Under the pieces are notes generated by a model. The model had not been told where the DNA came from and made no database searches. It saw nothing but the letters and a program-made list of their open reading frames with translations. From Deinococcus sp. (GTDB lineage: Bacteria > Deinococcota > Deinococci > Deinococcales > Deinococcaceae): a stretch of 6,343 bases of DNA. The position numbers and the translations under genes were made by a program. The stretch is taken from positions 1-6,343 of the forward strand of contig JAGLBK010000153.1 of the NCBI GenBank assembly GCA_018260275.1, in the 5' to 3' direction. Shown piece after piece: positions 1 to 6,192 of the stretch (its first letter is position 1; every line of letters starts with the position of its first letter).

Positions 1-1022
1 GAGAGCTTCCACTGCTTGAGCGGGTGCACGCGGCGTTCCTTGAAGCGGCGGCGCTGCTCCTCGCGGCTGACCGAGAACCAGAATTTCATGACGTAGATTC
101 CGCTGCGAACCAGATTGCGCTCGAATTCGGGGGCCTGGCGCATAAATTCGACGTACTCGTCGTCGGTGCAAAAGCCCATAACCCGCTCGACTCCGGCGCG
201 GTTATACCAGCTGCGGTCAAAAAGCACGATCTCGCCCCGCGTGGGCAGGTGCTGCACGTAGCGCTGAAAGTACCACTGCCCGCCTTCTTCCTCGGTGGGC
301 TTGGCAAGCGCGACAATGCGTGCGCCGCGTGGATTCATGTGCTCCATGAAGCGCTTGATGGTGCCCCCCTTACCGGCGGCGTCCCGGCCCTCGAACAGGA
401 TCACCACCCTGGCCCCCGTGTCCTTGACCCAGGCCTGTAACTTGAGCAGCTCGACCTGCAACTTGTATTTCTCGTGCTCGTAGGTTTCACGGGACATCAG
501 GTACTTGTAGGGATACGCCCCGGAGCCTTCGCCGGGATTCAGCACGCGGTCGAGGTTGACAGTGGGCGTATAGTCACGCGCCGACATGCGCCGCCGCTTG
601 AGGGCCTGAGTCAGGGCTTTCTGTTCATCGGGACTGAAGGCCCCCAGCAGGGTCGAGGCGATGTCGTCGAGTTCGACCTGCGGCTCGGCGTGCAGGATAT
701 CGGCCAGCGCCGAGAGCTTGGCGTCGTGCTTGGCCTCCAGCCGCTCGGCCACCTGCGCCGTTTCGGTGGCCACGGGGGTCTCGCCGTACACCGTATCGCC
801 CTGGTCAGCCAGTCGCGGGGTTACCTCCTGCTGGCCAGGGTGCTGTTCAGGCTGCCTGACCAGTGTGGGGGCCGGGCTGGTCGTGACGGCGCTGCTTTTG
901 GAGGCCCTGGCGGCCTGGGGCCGGGCGTCCTGCTTGGCCTGCGCCGGGGCGCTGGGCGTTTTAGAGCGGGTGGTGGTCGTCGAAGAAGCGGCCTTACCGG
1001 CGCGGGGTTTTCTGGTGGTCAT
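1..1022 (-). CDS. ppk2: Polyphosphate kinase 2 (PPK2 family), 3' end cut off by the window
   Basis: PPK2 enzymes transfer phosphate between polyphosphate and nucleotides in the cytoplasm, mostly making ATP or GTP from the diphosphate. The 340 visible residues include a Walker A loop GRDAAGKGG (211-219), a Walker B region LFDRSWYNRAGVE (266-278) and an Arg-rich lid segment REEQRRRFKER (319-329). These are the standard PPK2 landmarks in the right order and spacing. The kinase core starts near residue 165 (YPYKYLMSRETY at 169-180). Before it lie about 70 residues rich in Ala, Thr, Pro, Lys and Arg, probably disordered, then a more charged, probably helical stretch (about 85-150). The reading frame is open to base 1; I infer that several tens of C-terminal residues are missing. 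The ATG at 1022 is chosen because AGGAGG lies 10 bases upstream (plus 1033-1038). Internal Met145 or Met175 are possible later starts without comparable sites. Family call is firm; substrate class is not determined. Confidence 0.93.
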   Translation of the reverse strand, partial: MTTRKPRAGKAASSTTTTRSKTPSAPAQAKQDARPQAARASKSSAVTTSPAPTLVRQPEQHPGQQEVTPRLADQGDTVYGETPVATETAQVAERLEAKHDAKLSALADILHAEPQVELDDIASTLLGAFSPDEQKALTQALKRRRMSARDYTPTVNLDRVLNPGEGSGAYPYKYLMSRETYEHEKYKLQVELLKLQAWVKDTGARVVILFEGRDAAGKGGTIKRFMEHMNPRGARIVALAKPTEEEGGQWYFQRYVQHLPTRGEIVLFDRSWYNRAGVERVMGFCTDDEYVEFMRQAPEFERNLVRSGIYVMKFWFSVSREEQRRRFKERRVHPLKQWKL

Positions 1023-1268
1023 GAATTGGATTCCTCCTGGGCTGGACTGCCCTAGTTATACTCCAGGATCTGTGCCGTATGAGGAAACCTTAAGGCCGAA
1101 ATGTGACGATCTGCACGACATTTTCTCCTGATTTATTAAAGGGAGACGATAGACCCGGTTCCGATACGTCTTGTCGGGGGTACTACGGCACCGTTGGGGG
1201 GTGGTGAGGCGGCAGGCTGAAAAAGATCCTGAGCAGTCGTGAACCGCTAGAGACACCAGCCGCCCGGC

Positions 1269-1283
1269 GCAAAACTGTTTTGC
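1269..1283. repeat. Perfect 15-base palindrome GCAAAAC-T-GTTTTGC
   Basis: Two 7-base arms, GCAAAAC and GTTTTGC, are exact reverse complements around a single T. The length and symmetry fit a dimeric repressor or activator site. It lies about 105 bases upstream of paaK and about 247 bases upstream of ppk2, so it could serve either. It lacks a T-run after a stem and is not placed after a gene, so a terminator is unlikely. I do not recognise the bound protein. Confidence 0.4.
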
Positions 1284-1333
1284 CTTCAGGGACAGGGCAC
1301 GGACAAAGCCGAATTGTGGTTAAAATGACCTAA

Positions 1334-1347
1334 CAACCGTTCGTTCT
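1334..1347 (+). promoter_or_regulatory. PaaR-like operator upstream of paaK
   Basis: The 14 bases CAACCGTTCGTTCT match 8 of the 10 fixed positions of CNAACGNNCGTTNG, which I recall as the operator of the TetR-family phenylacetate regulator PaaR of Thermus thermophilus. Mismatches are C for A at the fourth base and T for G at the last. The central ACG/CGT dyad is partly kept: CG-TT-CG is symmetric, and so is the next-but-one pair. It ends where the likely paaK -10 begins, a normal place for repression relieved by phenylacetyl-CoA. The site, its position and the identity of the downstream gene agree with each other; binding itself is inference. Confidence 0.5.
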
Positions 1348-1352
1348 TATAG
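1347..1352 (+). promoter_or_regulatory. Possible paaK -10 element (TTATAG)
   Basis: TTATAG is the closest -10-like hexamer within the usual range of the paaK start and would give a leader of about 29 bases. No good -35 lies 16-18 bases upstream (AATGAC or ATGACC), which would fit a regulated promoter. The alternative TAAAAT at 1321-1326 is nearer the -10 consensus but also lacks a -35. The choice is tentative. Confidence 0.3.
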
Positions 1353-1373
1353 CGTCCCACATCCCCCTATCCC

Positions 1374-1380
1374 GAGGAGG
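1374..1380 (+). promoter_or_regulatory. Ribosome binding site that fixes the TTG start of paaK
   Basis: GAGGAGG lies 7 bases before the TTG at 1388. The next in-frame Met (residue 9) would be about 31 bases away with no equivalent site, so this sequence supports initiation at TTG. Confidence 0.8.
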
Positions 1381-1387
1381 CCCACTC

Positions 1388-2668
1388 TTGTTTCAGCCCG
1401 ACCGCGAAGCCATGCCCGTTGCCCAACTCCGTGCCCACCAGCTTGCCAGCTTGCAGGACATGGTCGCCCGCCAGTACGAGCGCGTTCCGGCCTACCAGCG
1501 CAAATTCGACGAACAGGGCCTCAAGCCGGATGACCTGAAAACACTGGCTGACCTGGCGCGTTTTCCGTTTACCCGCAAGACCGACCTGCGCGACAACTAC
1601 CCGACTGGCCTGTGCGCGGTGCCCAGAAGCGAACTGCGCCGCCTGCACGCCAGCAGCGGCACGACTGGCAAGCCGACGGTGGTGGGCTACGACCGCAACG
1701 ACCTCGACATCTTTAACGAGGTGGTGGCCCGCAGCCTGTACGCCTCGGGGGCCAGGCCCGGCATGGTGTTTCATAACGCTTACGGCTACGGCCTGTTTAC
1801 GGGCGGGCTGGGGCTGGACGGCGGCGGGCAGCGACTAGGGCTGAATACCGTACCCGTTTCGGGCGGCGGCACCGACAAGCAGGTGCAACTGATTCAGGAT
1901 CTGGAACCTGAGGTGATTTCGGTGACTCCCAGTTACGCCCTGGTGCTGGGTGAGGCGCTGAAAAAGGCCGGGATGCGCCCGGAGGACATCAGCCTGAAAT
2001 ACGCCCTGCTGGGGGCCGAACCGTGGTCCGACAAGACCCGCCGCGAGATCGAGGAAAAGCTGGGTGTCAAAGCCTGCAACATCTACGGGCTGTCGGAAGT
2101 GATCGGGCCGGGCGTGAGCAACGAGGACGTGAACGAGCAAAATGGCAGCTACATCTGGGAAGACCATTTTTATCCGGAAATCGTGGACCCTGAAACCGGC
2201 GAGCTGCTGCCCGACGGCGAATACGGCGTGCTCGTGCTGAGCAGCATGACCCGCACCGCCATGCCCATTTTGCGCTACTGGACCGGCGACATTACCTGCC
2301 TAATGCCCGGCGAGAGTCCGTCGGGGCGCACCAGCCGCCGCATGGCCCAGATCCGGGGCCGCAGCGACGACCTGATTATCCTGCGCGGCGTCAACGTGTA
2401 CCCGACCCAGCTGGAAGCCGTGCTGACCGGCATGGGACAGACCAGCCCGCACTACCACGTCGTGCTGACCCGCACCGGCCTGATGGACGACCTGACCCTG
2501 CAAGTCGAGACCGAGAGCGAGAGCCCCGCCCTGCAAAAGGAAATTCAGAAGCAGATCAAGGCGCAGGTCGGCGTGTCGGTTCACTGCGAACTGCATGTGC
2601 CCGGCAGCCTGCCCCGCAGCGAGGGCGGTAAGCTCAAGCGCGTAACCGATTTGCGTGCTGAACGCTAA
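1388..2668 (+). CDS. paaK: Phenylacetate-CoA ligase
   Basis: The enzyme activates phenylacetate with ATP and CoA to phenylacetyl-CoA, the first step of the aerobic phenylacetate pathway; it is a cytoplasmic acyl-adenylate-forming enzyme. At 426 residues it has the usual family length. Visible landmarks in order are an N-terminal YERVPAYQRKF (30-40), the phosphate loop HASSGTTGKPT (87-97), the adenine/substrate region YGLSEVIGPG (233-242), YWTGDI (297-302), the hinge stretch GRSDDLIILRGVNVYPTQLE (324-343) and the C-terminal PRSEGGKLKRV (409-419), whose Lys415 is the likely catalytic lysine. The start is TTG, fixed by GAGGAGG seven bases ahead. No other paa genes are adjacent, so the oxygenase and ring-opening genes must lie elsewhere if the pathway is complete. 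A PaaR-like operator lies in front. The main alternative is an aryl-CoA ligase of the same subfamily with another aryl acid as substrate. Confidence 0.92.
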   Translation: MFQPDREAMPVAQLRAHQLASLQDMVARQYERVPAYQRKFDEQGLKPDDLKTLADLARFPFTRKTDLRDNYPTGLCAVPRSELRRLHASSGTTGKPTVVGYDRNDLDIFNEVVARSLYASGARPGMVFHNAYGYGLFTGGLGLDGGGQRLGLNTVPVSGGGTDKQVQLIQDLEPEVISVTPSYALVLGEALKKAGMRPEDISLKYALLGAEPWSDKTRREIEEKLGVKACNIYGLSEVIGPGVSNEDVNEQNGSYIWEDHFYPEIVDPETGELLPDGEYGVLVLSSMTRTAMPILRYWTGDITCLMPGESPSGRTSRRMAQIRGRSDDLIILRGVNVYPTQLEAVLTGMGQTSPHYHVVLTRTGLMDDLTLQVETESESPALQKEIQKQIKAQVGVSVHCELHVPGSLPRSEGGKLKRVTDLRAER

Positions 2669-2680
2669 AAACCTACGCTC

Positions 2681-2736
2681 TAAAACAGCCCCGGCAAGTG
2701 TTCTTTACGTAAAGAACACTTGCCGGGGCTGTTTTA
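2681..2736. terminator. Bidirectional intrinsic terminator: 56-base perfect palindrome
   Basis: Two 28-base arms are exact reverse complements with no spacer, centred between 2708 and 2709 (TTTACGTAAA in the middle). Each arm begins TAAAACAGCCCCGGC from the outside, so either strand gives a GC-rich stem flanked by an A-run on the 5' side and a short U-run on the 3' side. It starts 12 bases after the paaK stop and ends 10 bases before the stop of the convergent acyl-CoA dehydrogenase, exactly where a shared terminator is expected. The arms are longer than needed for termination, and the AT-rich tip is part of the perfect symmetry. Confidence 0.9.
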
Positions 2737-2746
2737 AGGTCGAAAT

Positions 2747-4393
2747 TCAGTGCTTAATCAGCAACTCCGCCACCGCCTGTTGCGCCGCGATCACGTCGAG
2801 CGGCCCACTCGCCAGCCGTGCCAGCCCTATCTGCTGATCGGCACTCAGTGGGAGCACATGCCTTAGCTCGGCCACCGTCTGGGCAAAGCGTCCGGCGGCG
2901 CGGGCAACATACAGGCGCGTTCTGGCTGCCGCGTCTGCCGGGCTACCCAGCTTATGGGTACGGCCCTGGGCACTGGTCGCCGCGTAGGTCAGCATCAGCA
3001 GGTCGGCCAGCCGCAGCACCACGGCCTGCTCCTGGCGTAGGCCCTTGCCGTACTTCTCAGAGGCCTGCCGCAGCAACCCAGTGCTCAACGCCCGCATGTC
3101 ACTGATGACCTGGGCCACGTCGTCGCCCGCGTCCTGCACGGCCAGTTCTTCGGCAGGCAGCCCCGACAGGGTACGCACCGGAATCAGCAGACGGTTGATC
3201 TCGTTGGTGCCCTCGAAGATGCGCTGCACGCGGCTGTCGCGGTACTGGCGCTCGATGTCGTACTCGCCGCTGAAGCCGTAGCCGCCGTGAATCTGCACCC
3301 CTTCGTCGACGGCGTAGTCCAGCAGTTCGGTGCCCAGCACCTTGACCATGCTCGCCTCGGCGGCGTGGGCTTCGATGGCCCCCAGCTTGTCCTGACCGCC
3401 CGCCACCGCCGCGTCGATGCTGCCCACCGTGCGGTAGACAGCGCTCTCGACGGCGTAAATCTCGGCGGAAATGTTCGCCAGCTTCTCACGCACCGCCCCG
3501 AAGTTACTGATGGGCTGCCCGAATTGCTGGCGCTCCTGCGCGTAGGCCAGGGCCACGGCCAGCGCATCTTTGGCCGCGCCCACGCCACCCGCGCCGAGCT
3601 TGTAGCGCCCGATGTTCAGGATGTTGAAGGCAATTTTGGCCCCGTCGCCGGGCTGCCCCAGCAGGTTTTCCGCCGGAATCTGCGCGTCCTCGAAAAAGAC
3701 CGCGCAGGTGCTCGACGAGTGCAGGCCCATCTTGTGCTCCTCGCGGCCCACCCGCACCCCCGGAAAGCCGCGCTCAATCAGGAAGGTGCTGAACTTGTTG
3801 CCTTCCGGCGTGCGAATCTGCGCGAAAACCGTGAACAGGTCGGCGATGCCCGCGTTGGTAATCCACATCTTGCTGCCGTTCAGAACGTAGTGACTGCCAT
3901 CGTCACTTAGCACGGCGGTGGTGCGGGCGCCCATCGCATCCGAGCCGCTGCCGGGTTCGGTGAGGGCGTAGGCGGCAATCCACTCGGCGCTCATCAGCTT
4001 GTCGAGGTATTTCGCCTTCTGCGCGGGCGTGCCGAAATACACCAGCGGCAGCAGCCCGATGCCCGCTTGCCCGCCGAAGGTCACGCCAAAGCCGCCCGTT
4101 CCGCCGAGCTTCTCGGAAATGACCGTGCTGGACACTTTGGGCAGATCCAGGCCGCCCTCGTCCTCGGCCACCTCAGTCTGGAAAAAGCCCAGCTCGGCCA
4201 CCTGGCGCAGCAGTTGGGCGTTCAGGCCGTCGGGCTTGCTTTCCAGTTCGGCCATGCGCGGCATCAGTTCGCGGTCTACAAACTGCTGGGTCAATTCGGC
4301 GATGCTGCGGGTGGTGTCGTCGAAATCCTCGGGAGTAAAGGGGGCCGCGTCGCTCAGCAGCCAGTGGGCGGGTTTGTTCAGGGTGGAGGTCAT
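2747..4393 (-). CDS. Acyl-CoA dehydrogenase with C-terminal helical extension (VLCAD/FadE-like)
   Basis: This FAD enzyme should introduce the alpha-beta double bond into an acyl-CoA and pass electrons to electron-transfer flavoprotein. The 548 residues comprise the three-part dehydrogenase core (about 25-410) and an extension of about 140 residues, as in very-long-chain and ACAD9-type enzymes; single-core family members have about 380. Both family signatures are visible: AYALTEPGSGSDA (141-153) and the pattern from Gln367 to Asp386 containing HGGYGF. Glu394 in RIFEGTNEI is the expected catalytic base. KMWITNAG (175-182) is the usual flavin-contacting strand. The ATG is preceded by AAGGA (plus 4402-4406) at 8 bases. 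It lies 150 bases downstream of the amidohydrolase/DUF3237 pair on the same strand, but hairpins in the gap may uncouple it. The extension suggests long-chain substrates; an aryl-acyl substrate cannot be excluded. Confidence 0.9.
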   Translation of the reverse strand: MTSTLNKPAHWLLSDAAPFTPEDFDDTTRSIAELTQQFVDRELMPRMAELESKPDGLNAQLLRQVAELGFFQTEVAEDEGGLDLPKVSSTVISEKLGGTGGFGVTFGGQAGIGLLPLVYFGTPAQKAKYLDKLMSAEWIAAYALTEPGSGSDAMGARTTAVLSDDGSHYVLNGSKMWITNAGIADLFTVFAQIRTPEGNKFSTFLIERGFPGVRVGREEHKMGLHSSSTCAVFFEDAQIPAENLLGQPGDGAKIAFNILNIGRYKLGAGGVGAAKDALAVALAYAQERQQFGQPISNFGAVREKLANISAEIYAVESAVYRTVGSIDAAVAGGQDKLGAIEAHAAEASMVKVLGTELLDYAVDEGVQIHGGYGFSGEYDIERQYRDSRVQRIFEGTNEINRLLIPVRTLSGLPAEELAVQDAGDDVAQVISDMRALSTGLLRQASEKYGKGLRQEQAVVLRLADLLMLTYAATSAQGRTHKLGSPADAAARTRLYVARAAGRFAQTVAELRHVLPLSADQQIGLARLASGPLDVIAAQQAVAELLIKH

Positions 4394-4417
4394 AGTTGGG
4401 TTCCTTTAGAGCAGTTT

Positions 4418-4453
4418 GCATAAAAAGCCCATTTTTTTTGTGGCTTTTTATGC
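4418..4453 (-). terminator. AT-rich hairpin before the acyl-CoA dehydrogenase: weak terminator or leader structure
   Basis: The 12-base arms GCATAAAAAGCC and GGCTTTTTATGC are exact reverse complements around a 12-base loop containing a run of eight T (plus strand). On minus transcripts this gives an AGCC/GGCU core with A5 before and U5 after, the layout of a weak bidirectional terminator for the DUF3237 gene upstream. It also ends only 11 bases before the ribosome site of the acyl-CoA dehydrogenase, so it could equally be a leader hairpin affecting that gene. The GC core is short, hence low confidence for termination. Confidence 0.4.
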
Positions 4454-4477
4454 CGAGCAAAGCGAGTGGCTTTAGAC

Positions 4478-4544
4478 GAGCAGCTGGAATGATGGAGACA
4501 TTTGGGGTGAGGTTCTCCAAATGTCGTAATTATGGAAGCTGCTC
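4478..4544. repeat. Nested inverted repeats between the DUF3237 and acyl-CoA dehydrogenase genes
   Basis: The inner pair is GACATTTGG (4497-4505) and CCAAATGTC (4517-4525), exact 9-base arms with 11 bases between, so half-site centres are 20 bases apart, about two helical turns. The outer pair is GAGCAGCT (4478-4485) and AGCTGCTC (4537-4544), exact 8-base arms; the outer right arm touches the stop codon of the DUF3237 gene. There is no T-run after the stem on either strand, which argues against an intrinsic terminator. The inner pair looks like an operator about 104-132 bases upstream of the acyl-CoA dehydrogenase start. The bound protein is unknown to me. Confidence 0.4.
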
Positions 4545-5122
4545 TATTTGACGAGATAAGCGTCGTACACTACAGCTTTCGGCTGACGAATCGCGTAGCC
4601 AATGCCGATGGCGCGGTTCAGCCAGGCATACTTGGCGTCGCTGGTCTCGAAAGTGAGGGTAATCCGGAAGGAATAAAGCTTGGGATCGACATTTTTGCCC
4701 GCTGCCAGATCAGCGATGACGTTAGGCGGCCCGTAGCGGTAGCCTTTGGTCTGAAGGTAGATCAGCGCTCCGTCGTCCGTTTTCAGCAGATAGCGCGTGT
4801 CGATCACGGCTGTCCCGTCGGGCGCCACCACCTGCCAGTCGGCCCCGCTGTTCATGATGGTGCCCTTGAGCATCGGCCCGTCGAAAGTGCCCCCGGTGAT
4901 GGCGATAATCCGGCGTTTGCCCGCCGCACTGGTCGCCCCGAGTTCCCAGGGCGGCGTGTCGAGCGCCACCGTAAAGCGGGTCATGAAGTCGAGCTGGGGC
5001 AGCGGCGGCGCGTACTGGCCGGGCGCGGCAGGCGGTGGGGTCTGCGGGGTCACTTGAGCCGAGGCTAACGTAAACGCGGTACTCAGGGCCAGCAGTCCTC
5101 CAAACAGGCGGGCAAGCTTCAT
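4544..5122 (-). CDS. DUF3237-family protein with signal peptide
   Basis: Residues 1-22 form a signal peptide: basic start MKLAR, hydrophobic core FGGLLALSTAFTLA, and an ASA-Q cleavage site near residue 22. A Pro/Ala/Gln linker follows (about 23-42). The rest resembles DUF3237/UPF0311 proteins: an early segment with RIIAITGGTFDGP near residues 70-83 and a G-D-W-x-V stretch, then DTRYLLKTDDGALIYLQTKG in the middle, and FETSDAKYAWLNRAIGIG near the C terminus. The function of this family is unknown to me. The start has AAGGAG six bases ahead. It begins 19 bases after the amidohydrolase stop, so the two are almost certainly co-transcribed. Export of this protein while its partner has no signal is the odd point. 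There is no lipobox cysteine, so release into the cell-envelope space is expected rather than lipid anchoring. Confidence 0.8.
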   Translation of the reverse strand: MKLARLFGGLLALSTAFTLASAQVTPQTPPPAAPGQYAPPLPQLDFMTRFTVALDTPPWELGATSAAGKRRIIAITGGTFDGPMLKGTIMNSGADWQVVAPDGTAVIDTRYLLKTDDGALIYLQTKGYRYGPPNVIADLAAGKNVDPKLYSFRITLTFETSDAKYAWLNRAIGIGYAIRQPKAVVYDAYLVK

Positions 5123-5141
5123 AGCGTTCTCCTTTTCCAGT

Positions 5142-6035
5142 TCAGCTGCTGCTTTCCGTTTTGCTGCTGTCCGTCAATCCAAACAGCTTGACGGCGTTAT
5201 CCTTCAGGATCAGCGGCCTCACTTCATCCTTGAAGCCCGCCTGCTCGAAGTCCTTCATCCAGCGTTCGGGCGTAATCAGCGGAAAGTCGGTGCCGAACAG
5301 CATCTTGTGACGCAGCTGCGTGTTGGCGTACTGCACCAGCTGCGGCGGAAAGTACTTGGGCGACCAGCCCGACAGGTCGATATACACCTGCGGCTTATGC
5401 AGGCACACGCTGAGCGCCTCGTCCTGCCAGGGCCAGCTGGGGTGCGCGATGATGATGGGCATATCGGGAAAGTCGGCGGCAACCTCGTCGAGGTACATCG
5501 GGTTGGAATAGTGCAACTTCAGGCCGCCGCCCCCGCGCATGCCGGTGCCGATGCCGCTGTGGCCGCTGTGGAACAGGGCGGGCAACCCGGCTTCCTGAAT
5601 CACCTCGTACAGCCGGTAGGCCATGCGGTCGTTGGGCGCGAATTCCTGCAAGGTGGGGTGGAATTTGAAGCCCTTGATGCCGTATTCGCTGATCAGGCGC
5701 TTGGCCTCGCGCACGCCCATGACGCCCCGGTGCGGGTCGATGGACGCAAAAGCCATCATGATGTCGCTGTTCTCCTGCGCGGCCTCGGCCACTTCCTCGT
5801 TGGAAATACGGATGCGCCCGGTGCTGATCTCGGTGTCTACGGTGAACATCACCAGTCCGATGTTGCGCTCACGGTAGTAGGCCACCGTTTCGGGGATGGT
5901 CGGGCGGTAGTTGAACTTGAAGTATTTCTCGGCCGCCTCGTCGTAGGGGCGGGCGTATTCCTCGTCGTAGGGCTGACGGCACGAGCACTCGGCGTGGGTG
6001 TGTACGTCGATGGCGACCAGTTTACTTACGTCCAT
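5142..6035 (-). CDS. Metal-dependent amidohydrolase (amidohydrolase-2/COG2159 type), CouO-like
   Basis: The 297-residue protein is a TIM-barrel amidohydrolase. Expected metal and catalytic residues are present in order: HTH in DVHTHAE (His12, His14), His156 in LFHSGH, His198 in IIAHPSW, and Asp250 in LFGTDFP. KGFKFHP (121-127) is typical of the ACMSD-related group. The segment SGWSPKYFPPQLVQYANT (222-239) and the overall run resemble, as I remember them, enzymes annotated 4-hydroxyphenyl-beta-ketoacyl-CoA hydrolase (CouO) of p-coumarate degradation; that specific role is inference. A decarboxylase or another hydrolase of the superfamily is the alternative. No signal peptide is seen. AAAGGAG lies 5 bases before the ATG. 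It is first in a transcript with the DUF3237 gene and is driven by the near-consensus promoter at 6101-6129. The C terminus ends in a Ser-rich tail (SSKTESSS) that is probably disordered. Confidence 0.85.
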   Translation of the reverse strand: MDVSKLVAIDVHTHAECSCRQPYDEEYARPYDEAAEKYFKFNYRPTIPETVAYYRERNIGLVMFTVDTEISTGRIRISNEEVAEAAQENSDIMMAFASIDPHRGVMGVREAKRLISEYGIKGFKFHPTLQEFAPNDRMAYRLYEVIQEAGLPALFHSGHSGIGTGMRGGGGLKLHYSNPMYLDEVAADFPDMPIIIAHPSWPWQDEALSVCLHKPQVYIDLSGWSPKYFPPQLVQYANTQLRHKMLFGTDFPLITPERWMKDFEQAGFKDEVRPLILKDNAVKLFGLTDSSKTESSS

Positions 6036-6097
6036 GTTGACTCCTTTGGGCCGCCAGCATCAGCGGTCAGTCACGGCCTATTCACTGTTTGATATTC

Positions 6098-6112
6098 ATT
6101 ACTGTAGATAAC
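6098..6112 (-). promoter_or_regulatory. Box A: 15-base operator-like site over the amidohydrolase -10
   Basis: Read on the minus strand the box is GTTATCTACAGTAAT. It matches the box at 6181-6195 at 12 of 15 positions, and the -10 hexamer starts at its seventh base in both. Six of the matched region belong to the -10 itself, but flanking GTTA-C and AA are also shared. Likely a common repressor site; the regulator is unknown. Confidence 0.4.
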
Positions 6113-6129
6113 AATTCGGGGGGTGTCAA
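6101..6129 (-). promoter_or_regulatory. Sigma-70-type promoter of the amidohydrolase operon
   Basis: On the minus strand TTGACA (plus 6124-6129) and TACAGT (plus 6101-6106) are separated by exactly 17 bases. The -35 is perfect consensus and the -10 matches 4 of 6. Start of transcription would fall near 6094, giving a leader of about 59 bases before the ATG at 6035. Orientation and distance fit the amidohydrolase/DUF3237 operon. Confidence 0.75.
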
Positions 6130-6162
6130 GGCGAAATGCCTCGCCCGCTCAGCCCCCATAAG

Positions 6163-6192
6163 TTGACAGTTCCAGATTCCGTTACCTATAGT
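6163..6192 (+). promoter_or_regulatory. Sigma-70-type promoter pointing out of the window
   Basis: TTGACA (6163-6168) and TATAGT (6187-6192) are separated by 18 bases; the -35 is perfect and the -10 has one mismatch. Transcription would start near 6199 and run off the right edge, so a divergently transcribed gene is expected there, quite possibly a regulator of the operon on the left. Confidence 0.7.

Larger units (their letters stand above)
1023..1387. other. Divergent intergenic region between ppk2 and paaK
   Basis: This 365-base stretch separates two genes transcribed away from each other, so it must hold both promoters. On the ppk2 side the best -10 is TATAAC on the minus strand (plus 1055-1060), giving a leader of about 26 bases. 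Its -35 at 17-base spacing (CTCATA, plus 1078-1083) matches only 3 of 6 consensus bases, so the promoter is weakly supported. On the paaK side there is an operator-like site, a possible -10 and a strong ribosome site, listed separately. A perfect palindrome sits at 1269-1283. I find no convincing coding sequence; a 21-codon minus-strand frame at 1056-1121 is discussed among rejected items. The middle part (about 1145-1265) shows nothing I can name. Confidence 0.6.

Noticed and set aside
24..1055. Plus-strand open frames across the left end
   Set aside because: They run opposite to the PPK2 gene, whose minus frame carries Walker motifs and a ribosome site; the plus frames are antisense shadows typical of GC-rich DNA.
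1056..1121. Minus-strand 21-codon frame (MSCRSSHFGLKVSSYGTDPGV) with AGGAG just ahead, upstream of ppk2
   Set aside because: The ribosome-site spacing is only 3 bases, the likely ppk2 -10 overlaps its stop codon, and there is no sign of a leader-peptide logic such as repeated codons. Possible but unsupported.
3184..3588. Minus-strand 134-residue frame inside the acyl-CoA dehydrogenase
   Set aside because: Out of frame with a gene that shows both family signatures and the catalytic Glu; its Arg/Ser/Ala-rich composition is that of a shadow frame.
4173..4520. Minus-strand 115-residue frame spanning the start of the acyl-CoA dehydrogenase
   Set aside because: It crosses the hairpin and the dehydrogenase ribosome site and then runs out of frame through the gene; no recognisable domain.
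5307..6092. Plus-strand 261-residue frame opposite the amidohydrolase
   Set aside because: Antisense to a gene with a complete HxH-His-His-Asp metal site; His/Val/Gly-rich content is the usual reverse image.
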